Assembly (NCBI GenBank): GCA_945875545.1
Contig: CAMCKZ010000003.1
Location: 1 to 64,000 of the forward strand
Length of the DNA: 64,000 bases
Direction of reading: 5' to 3'
Source: Polyangium aurulentum
GTDB lineage: Bacteria > Myxococcota_A > Polyangia > Polyangiales > Polyangiaceae
Positions 52,177-61,972 of this stretch are shown here, in pieces. Under the pieces are notes generated by a model, which was given only the letters and a program-made list of their open reading frames with translations, made no database searches and was not told the origin of the DNA. Each line of letters starts with the position of its first letter. Position 1 is the first letter of the stretch. Made by a program: the position numbers and the translations under genes.

Positions 52177-53534
52177 TTGCAGACTGCACGGGCAAGGCGC
52201 GCGCCAAGGCGAGCCCGGGCCACATCGAATTCGCGAACAGCGAGGGAAATTTCAGCCTGTCTGCGCGCCGCGGCTGCCGTCACAATCTCCAGACTTGACC
52301 CCCGACCCTCTTCCAATCCGCGCGTCGTGAGGGCTTCAAGTTCCGCTGCGAGGTCGCGGCTTTTGGTGGCCACTTGGAGCGAAGTTTCTGCCACGCCGAC
52401 CGCACGCTGAGCCTGCGCCACTTGAATCGTGGCCTGACGCGTGACGAGCTCCCGGGTGACTCGCGACGACGCCTCGAGGGCCAGCGCCGAAGCTTTGGCC
52501 CCGTAGCGCGCGCCCCCATCCCAGAAAGACCACGCGACCATTGCTTGTACATTCCACGTAGTATTGGGAAGCGTCGGTTGCTCCAGGCTCGTGGTGGCCA
52601 CCTGCGACTGCGCTGAAAGCGTTGGCAACCATTGAAGGCCGACGGCCGTAACGGCGCGATGGGCAATGACTTCATCGAGGGTTGCCGCCGCGATATCCGG
52701 GCGCATTTCCAGGGAACCATCCGTACATACGGCGGCTGCTGCCGTCTCCAGATCCTCGATCCGAAGGGCATCGTCCACGCCCACCGGAACCTCCAGACCA
52801 AGAGCCAGTCCGAGCGCCTCGCGTGTTTGCCGCAACTGCTCGTCGCCGGTCACCCAGGTCGCGCGCGCCGCCTCCACATCTTGCTCCACGCGCAAAACAT
52901 CGAGGCCACTCGCTGCTCCCATTTCGGCCCTGCGCCTGACGAGCGAAAGGCGATCACGTGCAGACTGCACGCCATTGCGATTGAGCTCGCTGACACGCTC
53001 CGCGGTGACGACGGAGAGAATCGCCTGCGCCGCATTTGTGAGCACCACGCGCCGCGCGTCTTCTTCCGCGAGACGCGCACTGTCTTCCTGACGAGACGCG
53101 GTTCCGATCTGGAAAATCGCTGGTGCCGAGAGCAGCGGCCAGCTCGCCACGAGCGCCACTTGGGCGTAGTTTTTCGTGGGCTGCTCGAGGATGATGACCG
53201 TCGGATTTCCCGCAGCATCGAGACGCCCGAGCGGCATCGTTTTGGTCACAAGTTGGTGAACGCCGGCCGACGTGCCCTGAAGTGACGGAAGAACTCCGGC
53301 CCACGCGCTGCGCACCAGACCACGCTGCTGATCGACGCGTGCCCTGGCCCGCCCAAGCTCGGCGGAGTGGGTGCGGATCAAGGTCAGAGCCTCGGACCAT
53401 TGGCGCAACATTCGAGCCGGCGGAGGCACCGCGGGCAACGTCTCGTCGGTCGCCTGGGCCTCGCGCGGACTCGGCGGTGCAGCCAGGGAAAACGCACACG
53501 AGATGGAAGCCAACAAGAAAACCGACACGCGCAT
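52170..53534 (-). CDS. TolC-family outer membrane efflux protein (second)
   Basis: A 454-residue paralogue of the convergent gene. Signal peptide MRVSVFLLASISCAFSLAAP; then ALTLIRTHSAELGRARARVD and the internal repeat with LVRRRAEMGAASGLDVLRVE, typical of TolC. The C-terminus RAVCNY is encoded across an exact TGCAGACTGCA palindrome (52178-52188) that also sits at the end of the opposite gene; a second exact copy is at 52959-52969. The two proteins are diverged, so they are probably separate channels. Confidence 0.8.
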   Translation of the reverse strand: MRVSVFLLASISCAFSLAAPPSPREAQATDETLPAVPPPARMLRQWSEALTLIRTHSAELGRARARVDQQRGLVRSAWAGVLPSLQGTSAGVHQLVTKTMPLGRLDAAGNPTVIILEQPTKNYAQVALVASWPLLSAPAIFQIGTASRQEDSARLAEEDARRVVLTNAAQAILSVVTAERVSELNRNGVQSARDRLSLVRRRAEMGAASGLDVLRVEQDVEAARATWVTGDEQLRQTREALGLALGLEVPVGVDDALRIEDLETAAAAVCTDGSLEMRPDIAAATLDEVIAHRAVTAVGLQWLPTLSAQSQVATTSLEQPTLPNTTWNVQAMVAWSFWDGGARYGAKASALALEASSRVTRELVTRQATIQVAQAQRAVGVAETSLQVATKSRDLAAELEALTTRGLEEGRGSSLEIVTAAAARRQAEISLAVREFDVARARLGARLARAVCNY

Positions 53535-53552
53535 AGGCGTGCCCTACTCCAA

Positions 53553-55376
53553 TCAACTCCCGAAGGAGCGAAGCATCTGCGCTGCCCGCTCAAGCTGCGG
53601 CAAGAGGAGCTTCAGCTTGCCCGGATCGCGCCCATCGCCGAGCACTTTGGCCTGCGTCAGCACGGCCTCAATGCCTGCCATCGTGGCGCCAAGAACCGAG
53701 CTATCGCCCGCCGAAGAACGCAAAGATTCGAGCAGCCGTTCGACCTCGCTCACGAGAGACTGGGCTGCCTGCCGCTCGGACTCAATGGCCTCGCCGTGAC
53801 GACGTTCGGCCATGGCGTGCGCCGCTGAAATTTGCATTTCTTGGAGTTCGGCGGCGGTGAGACCGCTCGATGCCTGCACCGTAATCGCTGCTTTTCTCCT
53901 GCTCTCCTGCCCTACTGCCTCGACCGCCACGATGCCGTTTGCGTCGATGCTGAACGACACCTCGACGACGATGGCGCCCTTGGGTTTGGACTCCAGGCCC
54001 TCGAGTGCGAAATCGCCGAGGTCCACGCGTTCGCCATTTCTGTCTTTCGCCACCTGCTGCACCACGATCGACATTCGCGTTTGGCCATCGCGACTCGTGG
54101 TGAAGGTCTTGACCCGCGTCGTGGGGACCGTGGTGTTGGCGGGAACCAGTTCATCAAAACCGCCACCGTGGGTCATGATGCCGAGGGCCAGCGGCGTGAC
54201 GTCGAGAAGGACGATGGGCTTTCGCCCGGCCTCGGCGAGCAGCGCCGCACCGTGCATCGCCGCACCGATGGCCACGCACTCATCGGGGTGAACCGACCTG
54301 TTGGGCTCTTGCCCAAAAACAGCTGTGATTTTGCGCTGAATCGCTGGCATTCGCGTCATGCCGCCTACGAGAATAACGTCGTCGATGTCGCCCTTGGCCA
54401 AGCCCGCATCTGCGAGCGCCTCAAGGCAGATGTCAATCGAACGATCGATGAGATCGGCCGTCAGCTCTTCGAGCTTCACTCTCGTCAGGGTGCGTTGAAG
54501 GTGAAGAGACTCGCCCCTTTCGTTCGAGATGATGAAGGGCAAGTTGAGGTCGGAAGTGGTGACCGTCGAGAGCTCGCACTTGGCCTTTTCAGCCGCATCT
54601 TTTAGGCGCTGCCGGGCCATGCGGTCTTTACGAAGGTCGGTCTTGTGTTCCGTCTGAAACTCGCCCACGAGCCATTCGACGATGCGCTCATCGACGTCTT
54701 CGCCGCCCAGGAATGTGTCGCCGGCGGTGCCCAAAACCTTGAAAATACCGCCCTTTCCGAGCTCCAAGATGGATACGTCGAAGGTTCCACCGCCGAAGTC
54801 ATAGACGGCCACCGTGGACCCCTCACGCGCCGCTGTTCCGTAACTGATGGCCGCCGCGGTGGGCTCGTTGACGATGCGAATGACGTCGAGGCCGGCGATG
54901 AGGCCCGCGTCTTTCGTGGCCTGGCGCTGGTTGTCGTTGAAGTACGCAGGCACGGTGATGACCGCTTGTTCGACCGGCTCACCGAGAAAATCTTCGGCAA
55001 CAATTTTTAGTTCTTGGAGAATGAACGCGGAGATTTCGGGAATGCTGAGGGTGTCGGAACGGAGCGCTATTCTTGCCTCGCCATGCGGCCCTTCTACGAT
55101 GCGGTAGCTCGCTTGCCGCAGGGCGCTTGCCACCTGGGGAGAAGCAAATTTGCGCCCAATGAGCCGCTTGGCGGCGTAGACCGTGTTCTCGGCGTTGGTG
55201 ATCGCTTGCCGCTTCGCAATGTGGCCCACGAGCTTACGCCCGGTCTCGGTAATGGCCACCATCGAGGGGGTGGTCTTGTACCCGCCACGATTGGCGATGA
55301 CCTGCGCGGTTGCCCCATCAAGAACCGCGACGCACGAGTTCGTCGTTCCGAGATCGATACCGATGACCCTCTTCAT
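53553..55376 (-). CDS. dnaK: Hsp70-family chaperone (DnaK-like)
   Basis: A 607-residue Hsp70. The nucleotide-binding domain starts MKRVIGIDLGTTNSCVAVLD and contains VYDFGGGTFDVSIL, IRIVNEPTAAAISYG and GDTFLGGEDVDERI. The substrate domain shows TPLALGIMTHGGGFD. The C-terminal lid is shorter than in canonical DnaK (about 638 residues) and lacks the acidic EEVD-like tail, so this may be a paralogue. ATG at 55376 has AGGA about 9 bp upstream. A GTG at 55397 would overlap the stop of the J-domain gene (GTGA). The neighbour is its likely co-chaperone. Confidence 0.9.
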   Translation of the reverse strand: MKRVIGIDLGTTNSCVAVLDGATAQVIANRGGYKTTPSMVAITETGRKLVGHIAKRQAITNAENTVYAAKRLIGRKFASPQVASALRQASYRIVEGPHGEARIALRSDTLSIPEISAFILQELKIVAEDFLGEPVEQAVITVPAYFNDNQRQATKDAGLIAGLDVIRIVNEPTAAAISYGTAAREGSTVAVYDFGGGTFDVSILELGKGGIFKVLGTAGDTFLGGEDVDERIVEWLVGEFQTEHKTDLRKDRMARQRLKDAAEKAKCELSTVTTSDLNLPFIISNERGESLHLQRTLTRVKLEELTADLIDRSIDICLEALADAGLAKGDIDDVILVGGMTRMPAIQRKITAVFGQEPNRSVHPDECVAIGAAMHGAALLAEAGRKPIVLLDVTPLALGIMTHGGGFDELVPANTTVPTTRVKTFTTSRDGQTRMSIVVQQVAKDRNGERVDLGDFALEGLESKPKGAIVVEVSFSIDANGIVAVEAVGQESRRKAAITVQASSGLTAAELQEMQISAAHAMAERRHGEAIESERQAAQSLVSEVERLLESLRSSAGDSSVLGATMAGIEAVLTQAKVLGDGRDPGKLKLLLPQLERAAQMLRSFGS

Positions 55377-55393
55377 GCTCTCTGTCCTAGGTG

Positions 55394-56875
55394 TCACCGC
55401 AGCGGCGAACGCGAGGTCAACTCACGCCGCAGCTCGGTCAGTTCACTGCACTCTGCATCGATCGCAGCGGCCGAAGCCGCCTCACGTTCCGCGTTCCGCA
55501 GCATACCCTGACGCAAGTACGCCCGCCCAAGAAGTGCGCGAAATGCTGCATTTTTTGGGTCCAAAAGGACCGCCCGGCTTGCACAGCGGAGGGCCGCGCT
55601 GCCGTCGACGATGCCTGCCGCCTCCTCCATTCGCAGAATCGCGGCTGCCGCGTCGCCCTGCACCACGGCGTCATCGGGTGCCCGCTGGGCGGCCTCTTCC
55701 CAAAAGGTCAGCGCCTCGGCGGGATGGTTTGCGTATTCCGCCCGCTTGGCGAAGTATGTGTAGTGTTTCCCGACCTCGCTTCCGCCGAGACTCTCGGCTT
55801 TGGCGAGGCCACGAATGACGTCGGCGCTCTCAGGTTCAAGGCCTTGTGCCAGTCGAAAAAATTGCAGCGCTTCCGCCCCTTGTGAAGCGGCGAGCGAGGC
55901 TTCGCCCTGAAGCACGAGGGTGCGCACTTTCTCGGCTTTTGCCAGGGGAATAATACCTTCGTAGCGGCGCCGTAGGTCGGCTATCGCCTGCGCGGTCGCC
56001 TCCTCGTTGGGTGCCGAACCCGGAGCCCACAGGGCCGGCGGAGGCGAACTTGGAGGCGACCCGGAGAGCGCCGGGGCCGACCCCGCGTTGCGACCCAATT
56101 TTCGCGCGAGGGTGAGACCCGAAGGCGGACCCGACACGTCAGTGATTCGCCCCGACGCGGCGTCGAGGACGTCCGTGATGCGTTCCGACGGGGAAGCGTC
56201 GTCGAGGGCTGGGGCGGAGGCCCGTTCGGCGACCACCACCGGCCGCGTGCGCGTTGAACCGGACGACGTTGCCACAGCGCGGGGATTCGTTGCGGGCTCG
56301 TCGCCTTCGTCCAAAGATGCGTCGTAGTGGGCTCGCCTTTCCACGTGCGAAAGCGTAAAGTGAGCATCTTCGATGGCAGCAAAAAGCCTAGTGATAGTGT
56401 CGCCGTCGGCGCCCAGCGAGCGACCGAAAAACCTGTCTGGATGGAGCGACGCAACGAGCTCGTAGTAGGCGTCTTTGATGGCCCGACGCTCGGCACCGAT
56501 GGGCACGCCAAGGAGCACATAGTGGTTCGCCAAGAGCAGGCGCGCTTCAAGGCAATCGAGCAACGTGCGTTCTTCGGCACTGATCTGACTCGGGGCGGCG
56601 GCATGAAGCTCCGCAAGGGTCGGCTTCGCTGGGTGGGCGCCGGAAGGCCTCGCCGCGGGCATCAGCGAAGAACTGCCGAAGACCTGTATGGCCCCAAGTT
56701 TCATCAGGAGGTCAAGAGCCGATCGCACGACCTCTTCGCCGAGACCCGTGCCCATCACGATATCGTCTTCGGTGCAGTCTGCATCAACACGTGACAGCAC
56801 AAAACCCTCGAGAGGAGTGAGGGGCAGGGCCTTGAGAACGGGGCCAGAAAGGGCGGTCGACGCGTATCTCTTCAC
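55394..56875 (-). CDS. J-domain protein with TPR-like C-terminus
   Basis: A 493-residue co-chaperone-like protein. A winged-helix-like N-terminus (PLEGFVLSRVDADCTEDDIV) is followed by a J-domain around residues 115-190: HYVLLGVPIGAERRAIKDAY and the HPD motif in SLHPDRFFG. A disordered Ser/Pro/Thr region follows, then helical repeats (SDVIRGLAKAESLGG, YANHPAEALTFWEEAAQRAP) like TPRs. It precedes the Hsp70 gene with a likely GTGA coupling, so it probably delivers clients to that Hsp70. Two palindromes lie inside (55447, 56773). Confidence 0.82.
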   Translation of the reverse strand: MKRYASTALSGPVLKALPLTPLEGFVLSRVDADCTEDDIVMGTGLGEEVVRSALDLLMKLGAIQVFGSSSLMPAARPSGAHPAKPTLAELHAAAPSQISAEERTLLDCLEARLLLANHYVLLGVPIGAERRAIKDAYYELVASLHPDRFFGRSLGADGDTITRLFAAIEDAHFTLSHVERRAHYDASLDEGDEPATNPRAVATSSGSTRTRPVVVAERASAPALDDASPSERITDVLDAASGRITDVSGPPSGLTLARKLGRNAGSAPALSGSPPSSPPPALWAPGSAPNEEATAQAIADLRRRYEGIIPLAKAEKVRTLVLQGEASLAASQGAEALQFFRLAQGLEPESADVIRGLAKAESLGGSEVGKHYTYFAKRAEYANHPAEALTFWEEAAQRAPDDAVVQGDAAAAILRMEEAAGIVDGSAALRCASRAVLLDPKNAAFRALLGRAYLRQGMLRNAEREAASAAAIDAECSELTELRRELTSRSPLR

Positions 56876-56878
56876 GGG

Positions 56879-57961
56879 CTAGCCATCTCGGTGAAGGTAA
56901 AAGTGCGAACGCAAGTAGGCCAGACGAAGCCTACGCAAAATGACTTTTACCGATGCTCCGATTGGCACCGCAAAGAGCAGTCCGAGAAACCCGAAAGCGG
57001 CGCCGCAAGCGACCAGGGCAACGATGACCTCCACGGGCTCAAGGCCGACGCTGCGGCCCACGATGCGCGGGGTGATGTAACCAACGTCGATAAAGTGCAC
57101 CACGGTCATGACTGCGAGCGCGGCGACAATCATGGCGAGGCCTCCGCCGGCGAGGAAGGCCACCATCAGAGCGAGAGCCAAACCCGTGAGAAAACCCACG
57201 TAAGGAACGAATGAGAGCATGCCCGACAGGAGCCCGATCGCCAAAGCCAACGGCACGTGCGCCACGTAAAGACCGAGCGAATAGAGAGCTCCCAGCACGA
57301 CGTTCGCCGTCAGTTGCCCGCGCGCATAGCCCGCCAACATGCCTTGAAGTTCGGCGCCCGATGAACTCACGGAGCGAAACCAGCGACGCGGCACAAGGCG
57401 CGCCGCACCGGCCACGATGCGTTGCAGGTCGATCAAAAAATAAAGCGCAAGAAGCAGCACGATGACGGTTTCGCCGGCCACGCCGACGACGTTCACAGCC
57501 CCTCCCAAGGCGGACCCAAAGGCGTCCGAGGAACCAAAGATCGTCTTGAGGGCCAAGCGTCGCAAGTCCTCGAAAGAATGAGGCAAAACGAGCCGCGCGG
57601 CGGCCCCGCCAAACGATGAAATGCCCCGCTCCAGATCGGCCATGCGCGCCGGAAGGTTAGCCCCCAAAACGCCGAGTTCTTCGAGGAGGCTCGGAATGCC
57701 CCAAAGAAAAAGGGCGCATAGGGCGGCAACCAAAACGGCCATCACGAGCGACGCGGCGACGCGGCGATGGAGGCGCCACCGCTCCAGGGCTGAAACGAAG
57801 GGGTTCAGAGCGTAAGCGAGGACGAAGGCCAAGATTAGCGGCGACAGCACGCCGCGAAGAAACCAAACGCCCATCACGACCAAAACGAGCGAAAACACAG
57901 CGTACGGGGGCCCCGGCTTGCCGACCTCGTAGGGTGCCGATTCCTCGGGACGCGCGACCAT
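56879..57961 (-). CDS. AI-2E family (PerM-type) membrane permease
   Basis: A 360-residue protein with about eight membrane segments. FVLAYALNPFVSALERWRLHRR, YVAHVPLALAIGLLSGMLSF and PYVGFLTGL with PRIVGRSVGLEPV are family marks (UPF0118/AI-2E). Despite the name, substrates are mostly unproven; members have been tied to Na+/H+ exchange and signal export. The J-domain gene follows after 3 bp, so the three genes form one unit. Divergent from the kinase gene over a 148-bp gap. Confidence 0.82.
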   Translation of the reverse strand: MVARPEESAPYEVGKPGPPYAVFSLVLVVMGVWFLRGVLSPLILAFVLAYALNPFVSALERWRLHRRVAASLVMAVLVAALCALFLWGIPSLLEELGVLGANLPARMADLERGISSFGGAAARLVLPHSFEDLRRLALKTIFGSSDAFGSALGGAVNVVGVAGETVIVLLLALYFLIDLQRIVAGAARLVPRRWFRSVSSSGAELQGMLAGYARGQLTANVVLGALYSLGLYVAHVPLALAIGLLSGMLSFVPYVGFLTGLALALMVAFLAGGGLAMIVAALAVMTVVHFIDVGYITPRIVGRSVGLEPVEVIVALVACGAAFGFLGLLFAVPIGASVKVILRRLRLAYLRSHFYLHRDG

Positions 57962-58109
57962 TGCTGCAACAATACACGAGAAGCGTTCCCATCACGGCCT
58001 TCGTGGTGGCACGCGCGAGGACGGGCCCACGATGCCACGAAAACCTCGCGCAAGGCCGCATTTTTCTCCGCGGGTCGTGCGAGGAGTTCCGCTACACTTC
58101 GCCGGGCAC

Positions 58110-61100
58110 ATGTCGAAAAATAGCGGTGTTCCATCCGGAGTCAATGCGCCCGCCAGCGAGATCGGAACGATTCTCGCGCAACGCTACGAAGTGATGCGCG
58201 AGGTCGGGCGCGGCGGCATGGGCGTTGTGTACCTGTGCCGCGACCTGGTGACCGGCGAGCGCGTGGCGCTGAAACGCCTGCGAAAACCCGAGGGCGACGC
58301 CCAGACGCGCCCGGAAGAAACGTGGTGGTTCCAGCAAGAAGCGCGCGCCGTCGCGTCGCTCGATCACCCGTGTGTCGTCGGTGCCCGCGACTTTGGCAGC
58401 CTCGAAGATGGGTCGCCTTACCTCGCCATGGATCTTCTTCCGGGAAGAAGTGTTCACGAGTGGATGTATATTACACATATGACGTGGCCGGTGATTTGGT
58501 TCCTGATGGACCAATCTCTCGCGGGCCTCGCGCATGCGCATGCCCGCGGCATCATTCACGGAGACTTGAAGCCGTCGAATATCATGCTCGATATCCCCAC
58601 GAGCGATCGCGCACCGCGAGCATTTCTACTGGATATGGGCCTTGCTTGGCTCCGTCGCACCGGCCATGATCCGCGCCTCGATGGGGCCCAAGCTCCGAAG
58701 GTGATGGTGCATGCAGGTGCCGGAACGGTGGGGTGGGTTGCGCCGGAACAGATTCGAAAAGCCGTCACCCTCGTGGGGCCTCCCACCGACCTCTACGCGC
58801 TTGGGTGCATTCTCTATCGAATTCTCGTCGGAAAAGAGGTCTTCGAGGGCGAGGCCCAAGAGGTGCTTCGCGCCCATAAAAGAGCACCGATTGCGGAGTT
58901 TGTGTTGCCGCCCGAAGTGCCCGCGGGTGTCGACACATTCATCCGCCGACTGCTCGCGAAAAAGCCCTGGGACCGCTACGAATTCGCCGCCGACGCTCGG
59001 CGAGACTGGTGGCATTTGCGCCCCGAGCTGCCTGCCACATGGGAGGCCGCGAGCTTGGCGCTTGGCCAAGAAAAGCCCGCAGACCGCGAAGCCCGCGCTG
59101 TGCGTGCCGCGCGTTCCCTCGCGCCGGGTCTCTTGTCGCTTCGCCCCGCGCCAATGATCGGACGCCGCGTGGAGCGCGAGCTGCTCCTGCGCGAAGTCAC
59201 TGAAATGGTTGAAGATCCACGGGCCGCCCTTAAGCTGTTTATCCTCGTCGGCGACGCGGGGGTTGGCAAAAGTCGGGTGGCCGAATGGCTTTGCGAAACC
59301 GTTCACGAGCAAGGCCTGATGCACCCGCTTCGCGCCCGTTACGGCCGCGTACCGAGCCCGATCGACGGCATCACTTCGGCCGTGAGTGCACACTACAACC
59401 TCGAGGGTGCAGACCGCGTGGTGCTCGAACAGTCGCTCATGGGGCGATGGAGCGTGGACCTCGACGACAACGAGGCCCTGACGTGGGTAGCGGCCACCGC
59501 GGAGTGGCTGCGCCCCAGCGTTCCAGGCCAGTTTGAGCCTGTCGGCCCCACAGGCAAACGCTTCGTCCTCGACCGACCTGAACTGCGTTGGCTCGTCGCT
59601 CGCCGCGTATTTGAACGCATCGGAAAAGATCGCCCCGTACTCCTTTGGCTCGACGACCTTTTTCAGGCCTCGTCGACCACATTCGACATGCTGACGCGGC
59701 TGCGAAAAGACAACCCCGCTATCCGATTGCTGGTCGTCGCAACGGCGCGCCGCGAAGCGCTCTTGAGCGACATCGATATCGCCCTACGGATGGAGGCCCT
59801 CCGCGCCGATTGGCAAGGCGAAGTCCTGGAGATGGAGCCCCTCGACGCCGAGGAAACCAACACGCTTTTGCGCGCCACCCTGCCCCTCCACGACGAGGCC
59901 ACGGAACGCGCCGCGAGCTCGAGTGGGGGCAATCCGCTGTTCGCCCTCCAGCTCCTTCACGCGTGGTCCGGAGGCGGCTACTTGCGCCTTGAAAAGGGCC
60001 AGTACCGCGTGCCTGAAGAGGCCCTTGAGGGGCGCGCGATGACCACCACGGAGCTCTGGGATGAACGCCTTCGCGCCGTGCCCACCGAGCAGCGAATTGG
60101 TGCCTACGCAACGGCCTCCATCGGCGACGATATTCGCGGTGTGGTGCTGCGGCCGCTGCTCTCTGCACTGGGCCTTGACCCGCATGAAACCCTGCTTTCC
60201 CTCACGCGCGCGCAAATTCTCATTGCGTCCGGTGCCGACCGTTTTCGCTGGCCCCATGCCCTCCTGCAGGAGCACCTTTCGGGGCGCCTCACGGAGCGCG
60301 CCGATGCGCCCGCGATCTACCGCCTCGCGGCCAACGCGCTTGAAGCCCATCCCACCGTGGGTTCGCGCCGCATCATGAAACTTCGCGTGAGCAACTTGCT
60401 CCGGGCGGGCGACGACGAACTCGCGGCATCGTTGATGCTGAAGTTCACCGCCGATTCGTGGAGTCGTTCGCGGGATGCGCGGGCAGTCCTCAAGGATCTC
60501 GACATCTTGTCGTCGCGTGTGAGTGGCGCGAACGAAGCCGAATACAACCACTGGCGGGCCGAGGCATTGCGCCACGCGGGCCGTGTGATTGAGGCACGCG
60601 ACGCAGCGAAAAAGGCCCTAATCGTGTGGGAAAGAATGGCCCAGACCGCGAAGGCGGCGGCCACGCGAAGGCTCCTCGGGCACATCTCCTCCGACCTCGG
60701 CGCGCCGGGCCAGGGCCGCGACGACGTAACCGATGCGATCAAGACTTTCGAGAAGCTCGGCGACACGCGCGGGCTCATTGGGGCCATGGTCGTCCTCGGC
60801 GAAATTGATTACCTCCTCGGCGAGCATGCGCGCGCGCGTGAAACGATCCGCGATTGCATGCGCAAAGCGGAAACCGTCGGCGACAGACTTGTGCGCGCCC
60901 AGGGGCTCTTGCTCCTCGCTCTCATCGAGACCGCGGCGGGGCGTCACGAGCAAGCCTCGCGCTACACCCTCGATGCGCGCGAATCGTTCGAGAGCATCGG
61001 TTACCGCCTCGGAATGGCGCAGTCCGATGTGGTCCTCGCGCACGCAGAATTCCGGGCATTTCGCTACGATTCCGCGCGCTCGCGGGCAGAACAAGCGCGC

Positions 61101-61622
61101 GATTCAATGCGCGAACTGCAAAACCCACGCGGCGAAGCGGCGGCCCTTCGGCTTCTCGCAATGCTCGCCATCGTCGCCGCCGACACGGTGAGTGCGCGGG
61201 GCCACGCGCTCGCCGCGAAAGAAATCTACGACCTCCTGAAAGATGCTTGGGGCCAGATCGAAACCCGTTTGCTCTTGGCCCAAGCCGACCTCCTGCGGGG
61301 GTCCTCAACGGCCCGCGGCGTCATCGACGAGGCCGACGGCTACGACCCCGAGGAGCCGGAGCCAAGGCAGCATCGGCACCTCGTTCACGCGTGGCTCGCG
61401 CATGCGGAGGGCCGGTGGAGCGATGCCGCAACCCACATCGATGGCGCGCGGGCAGCATACGGCCGCTCCAATCGCACGGGAGACGCTACCCCGCACATGT
61501 TGGCCCGTTTCGCAACCATGGTCTGGGTTGGGCCCTCGACGGCCAAAATCGACGGTTGGCGCAAGGCCCTCGAAACCGACGCTGCAACCACGGCAAGTGT
61601 GCGTCCTCCGGCTATTTCTTGA
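58110..61622 (+). CDS. Serine/threonine kinase with ATPase and TPR-like regions
   Basis: A 1170-residue signalling protein. An N-terminal protein kinase domain (residues about 25-300) has GRGGMGVVYLCR, the ATP lysine in VALKRLRK (Lys55), HGDLKPSNIML as catalytic loop (HGD instead of HRD, Asp kept) and DMG in place of DFG. An ATPase region follows at about residue 380 (VGDAGVGKSRVAEWL, Walker A). The C-terminal half consists of helical repeats (LIGAMVVLGEIDYLLGEHAR, AQSDVVLAHAEFRAFRYDSA) like TPRs. This layout is characteristic of myxobacterial STAND-type kinases. Start ATG at 58110 is set by conservation; the frame is open to 58032. Substrates unknown. Confidence 0.87.
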   Translation: MSKNSGVPSGVNAPASEIGTILAQRYEVMREVGRGGMGVVYLCRDLVTGERVALKRLRKPEGDAQTRPEETWWFQQEARAVASLDHPCVVGARDFGSLEDGSPYLAMDLLPGRSVHEWMYITHMTWPVIWFLMDQSLAGLAHAHARGIIHGDLKPSNIMLDIPTSDRAPRAFLLDMGLAWLRRTGHDPRLDGAQAPKVMVHAGAGTVGWVAPEQIRKAVTLVGPPTDLYALGCILYRILVGKEVFEGEAQEVLRAHKRAPIAEFVLPPEVPAGVDTFIRRLLAKKPWDRYEFAADARRDWWHLRPELPATWEAASLALGQEKPADREARAVRAARSLAPGLLSLRPAPMIGRRVERELLLREVTEMVEDPRAALKLFILVGDAGVGKSRVAEWLCETVHEQGLMHPLRARYGRVPSPIDGITSAVSAHYNLEGADRVVLEQSLMGRWSVDLDDNEALTWVAATAEWLRPSVPGQFEPVGPTGKRFVLDRPELRWLVARRVFERIGKDRPVLLWLDDLFQASSTTFDMLTRLRKDNPAIRLLVVATARREALLSDIDIALRMEALRADWQGEVLEMEPLDAEETNTLLRATLPLHDEATERAASSSGGNPLFALQLLHAWSGGGYLRLEKGQYRVPEEALEGRAMTTTELWDERLRAVPTEQRIGAYATASIGDDIRGVVLRPLLSALGLDPHETLLSLTRAQILIASGADRFRWPHALLQEHLSGRLTERADAPAIYRLAANALEAHPTVGSRRIMKLRVSNLLRAGDDELAASLMLKFTADSWSRSRDARAVLKDLDILSSRVSGANEAEYNHWRAEALRHAGRVIEARDAAKKALIVWERMAQTAKAAATRRLLGHISSDLGAPGQGRDDVTDAIKTFEKLGDTRGLIGAMVVLGEIDYLLGEHARARETIRDCMRKAETVGDRLVRAQGLLLLALIETAAGRHEQASRYTLDARESFESIGYRLGMAQSDVVLAHAEFRAFRYDSARSRAEQARDSMRELQNPRGEAAALRLLAMLAIVAADTVSARGHALAAKEIYDLLKDAWGQIETRLLLAQADLLRGSSTARGVIDEADGYDPEEPEPRQHRHLVHAWLAHAEGRWSDAATHIDGARAAYGRSNRTGDATPHMLARFATMVWVGPSTAKIDGWRKALETDAATTASVRPPAIS

Positions 61623-61643
61623 CGACGGGTGCGCCGGCGCGGT

Positions 61644-61675
61644 TTTTTTCGGGCCTCCATTTTTTCGGGCCTCCA
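61644..61675 (+). repeat. 16-bp direct tandem repeat after the kinase gene
   Basis: Two copies of a 16-bp unit containing TTTTTTCGGGCCTCCA, at 61644-61659 and 61660-61675, 20 bp after the kinase stop. It lacks a clear hairpin; its role, if any, is unknown. It may be part of a weak termination region. Confidence 0.7.
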
Positions 61676-61720
61676 AAGGGCTTGAAAAACGGTGAATCCT
61701 GGGCTATGGGGCGTGGGACT

Positions 61721-61882
61721 ATGTCGACCCCGCAAAATCCTGCCGTTCGCCGCAAGCAAAAGGCCCGTCGTACGAAGCAACTCGCTGCTTGGCGCGTACT
61801 CGATGCCGCCGACGCCTCGAATGCCGCAATCGCTGCATCTCCAGTCGCAGCAGCGCCCGCCGAGCAGGCGTCCCAGTCTTAG
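61721..61882 (+). CDS. Small basic protein of 53 residues
   Basis: Frame starting MSTPQNPAVRRKQKARRTKQ followed by LAAWRVLDAADASNAAIAAS and ending EQASQS. The N-terminal half is strongly basic and the C-terminal half Ala/Ser-rich. It is flanked by terminator-like hairpins and lies in the kinase orientation, suggesting a separate short transcript. No family recognised; a DNA- or RNA-binding role is only suggested by charge. Confidence 0.55.
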   Translation: MSTPQNPAVRRKQKARRTKQLAAWRVLDAADASNAAIAASPVAAAPAEQASQS

Positions 61883-61917
61883 ACGGCGTAAACGGCCTAA
61901 ACCGCCGAGCCTTTTGG

Positions 61918-61938
61918 CCTAGGTGGGCTAGGTTTTTT
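61918..61938 (+). terminator. Terminator-like hairpin after the 53-residue gene
   Basis: CCTAG (61918-61922) pairs with CTAGG (61928-61932) around GTGGG and is followed by TTTTTT (61933-61938). The 5-bp stem is short, so strength is modest. Confidence 0.5.
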
Positions 61939-61972
61939 AGCGTGAGCGTTTCTCCCAGAGAAATGACTCAAT

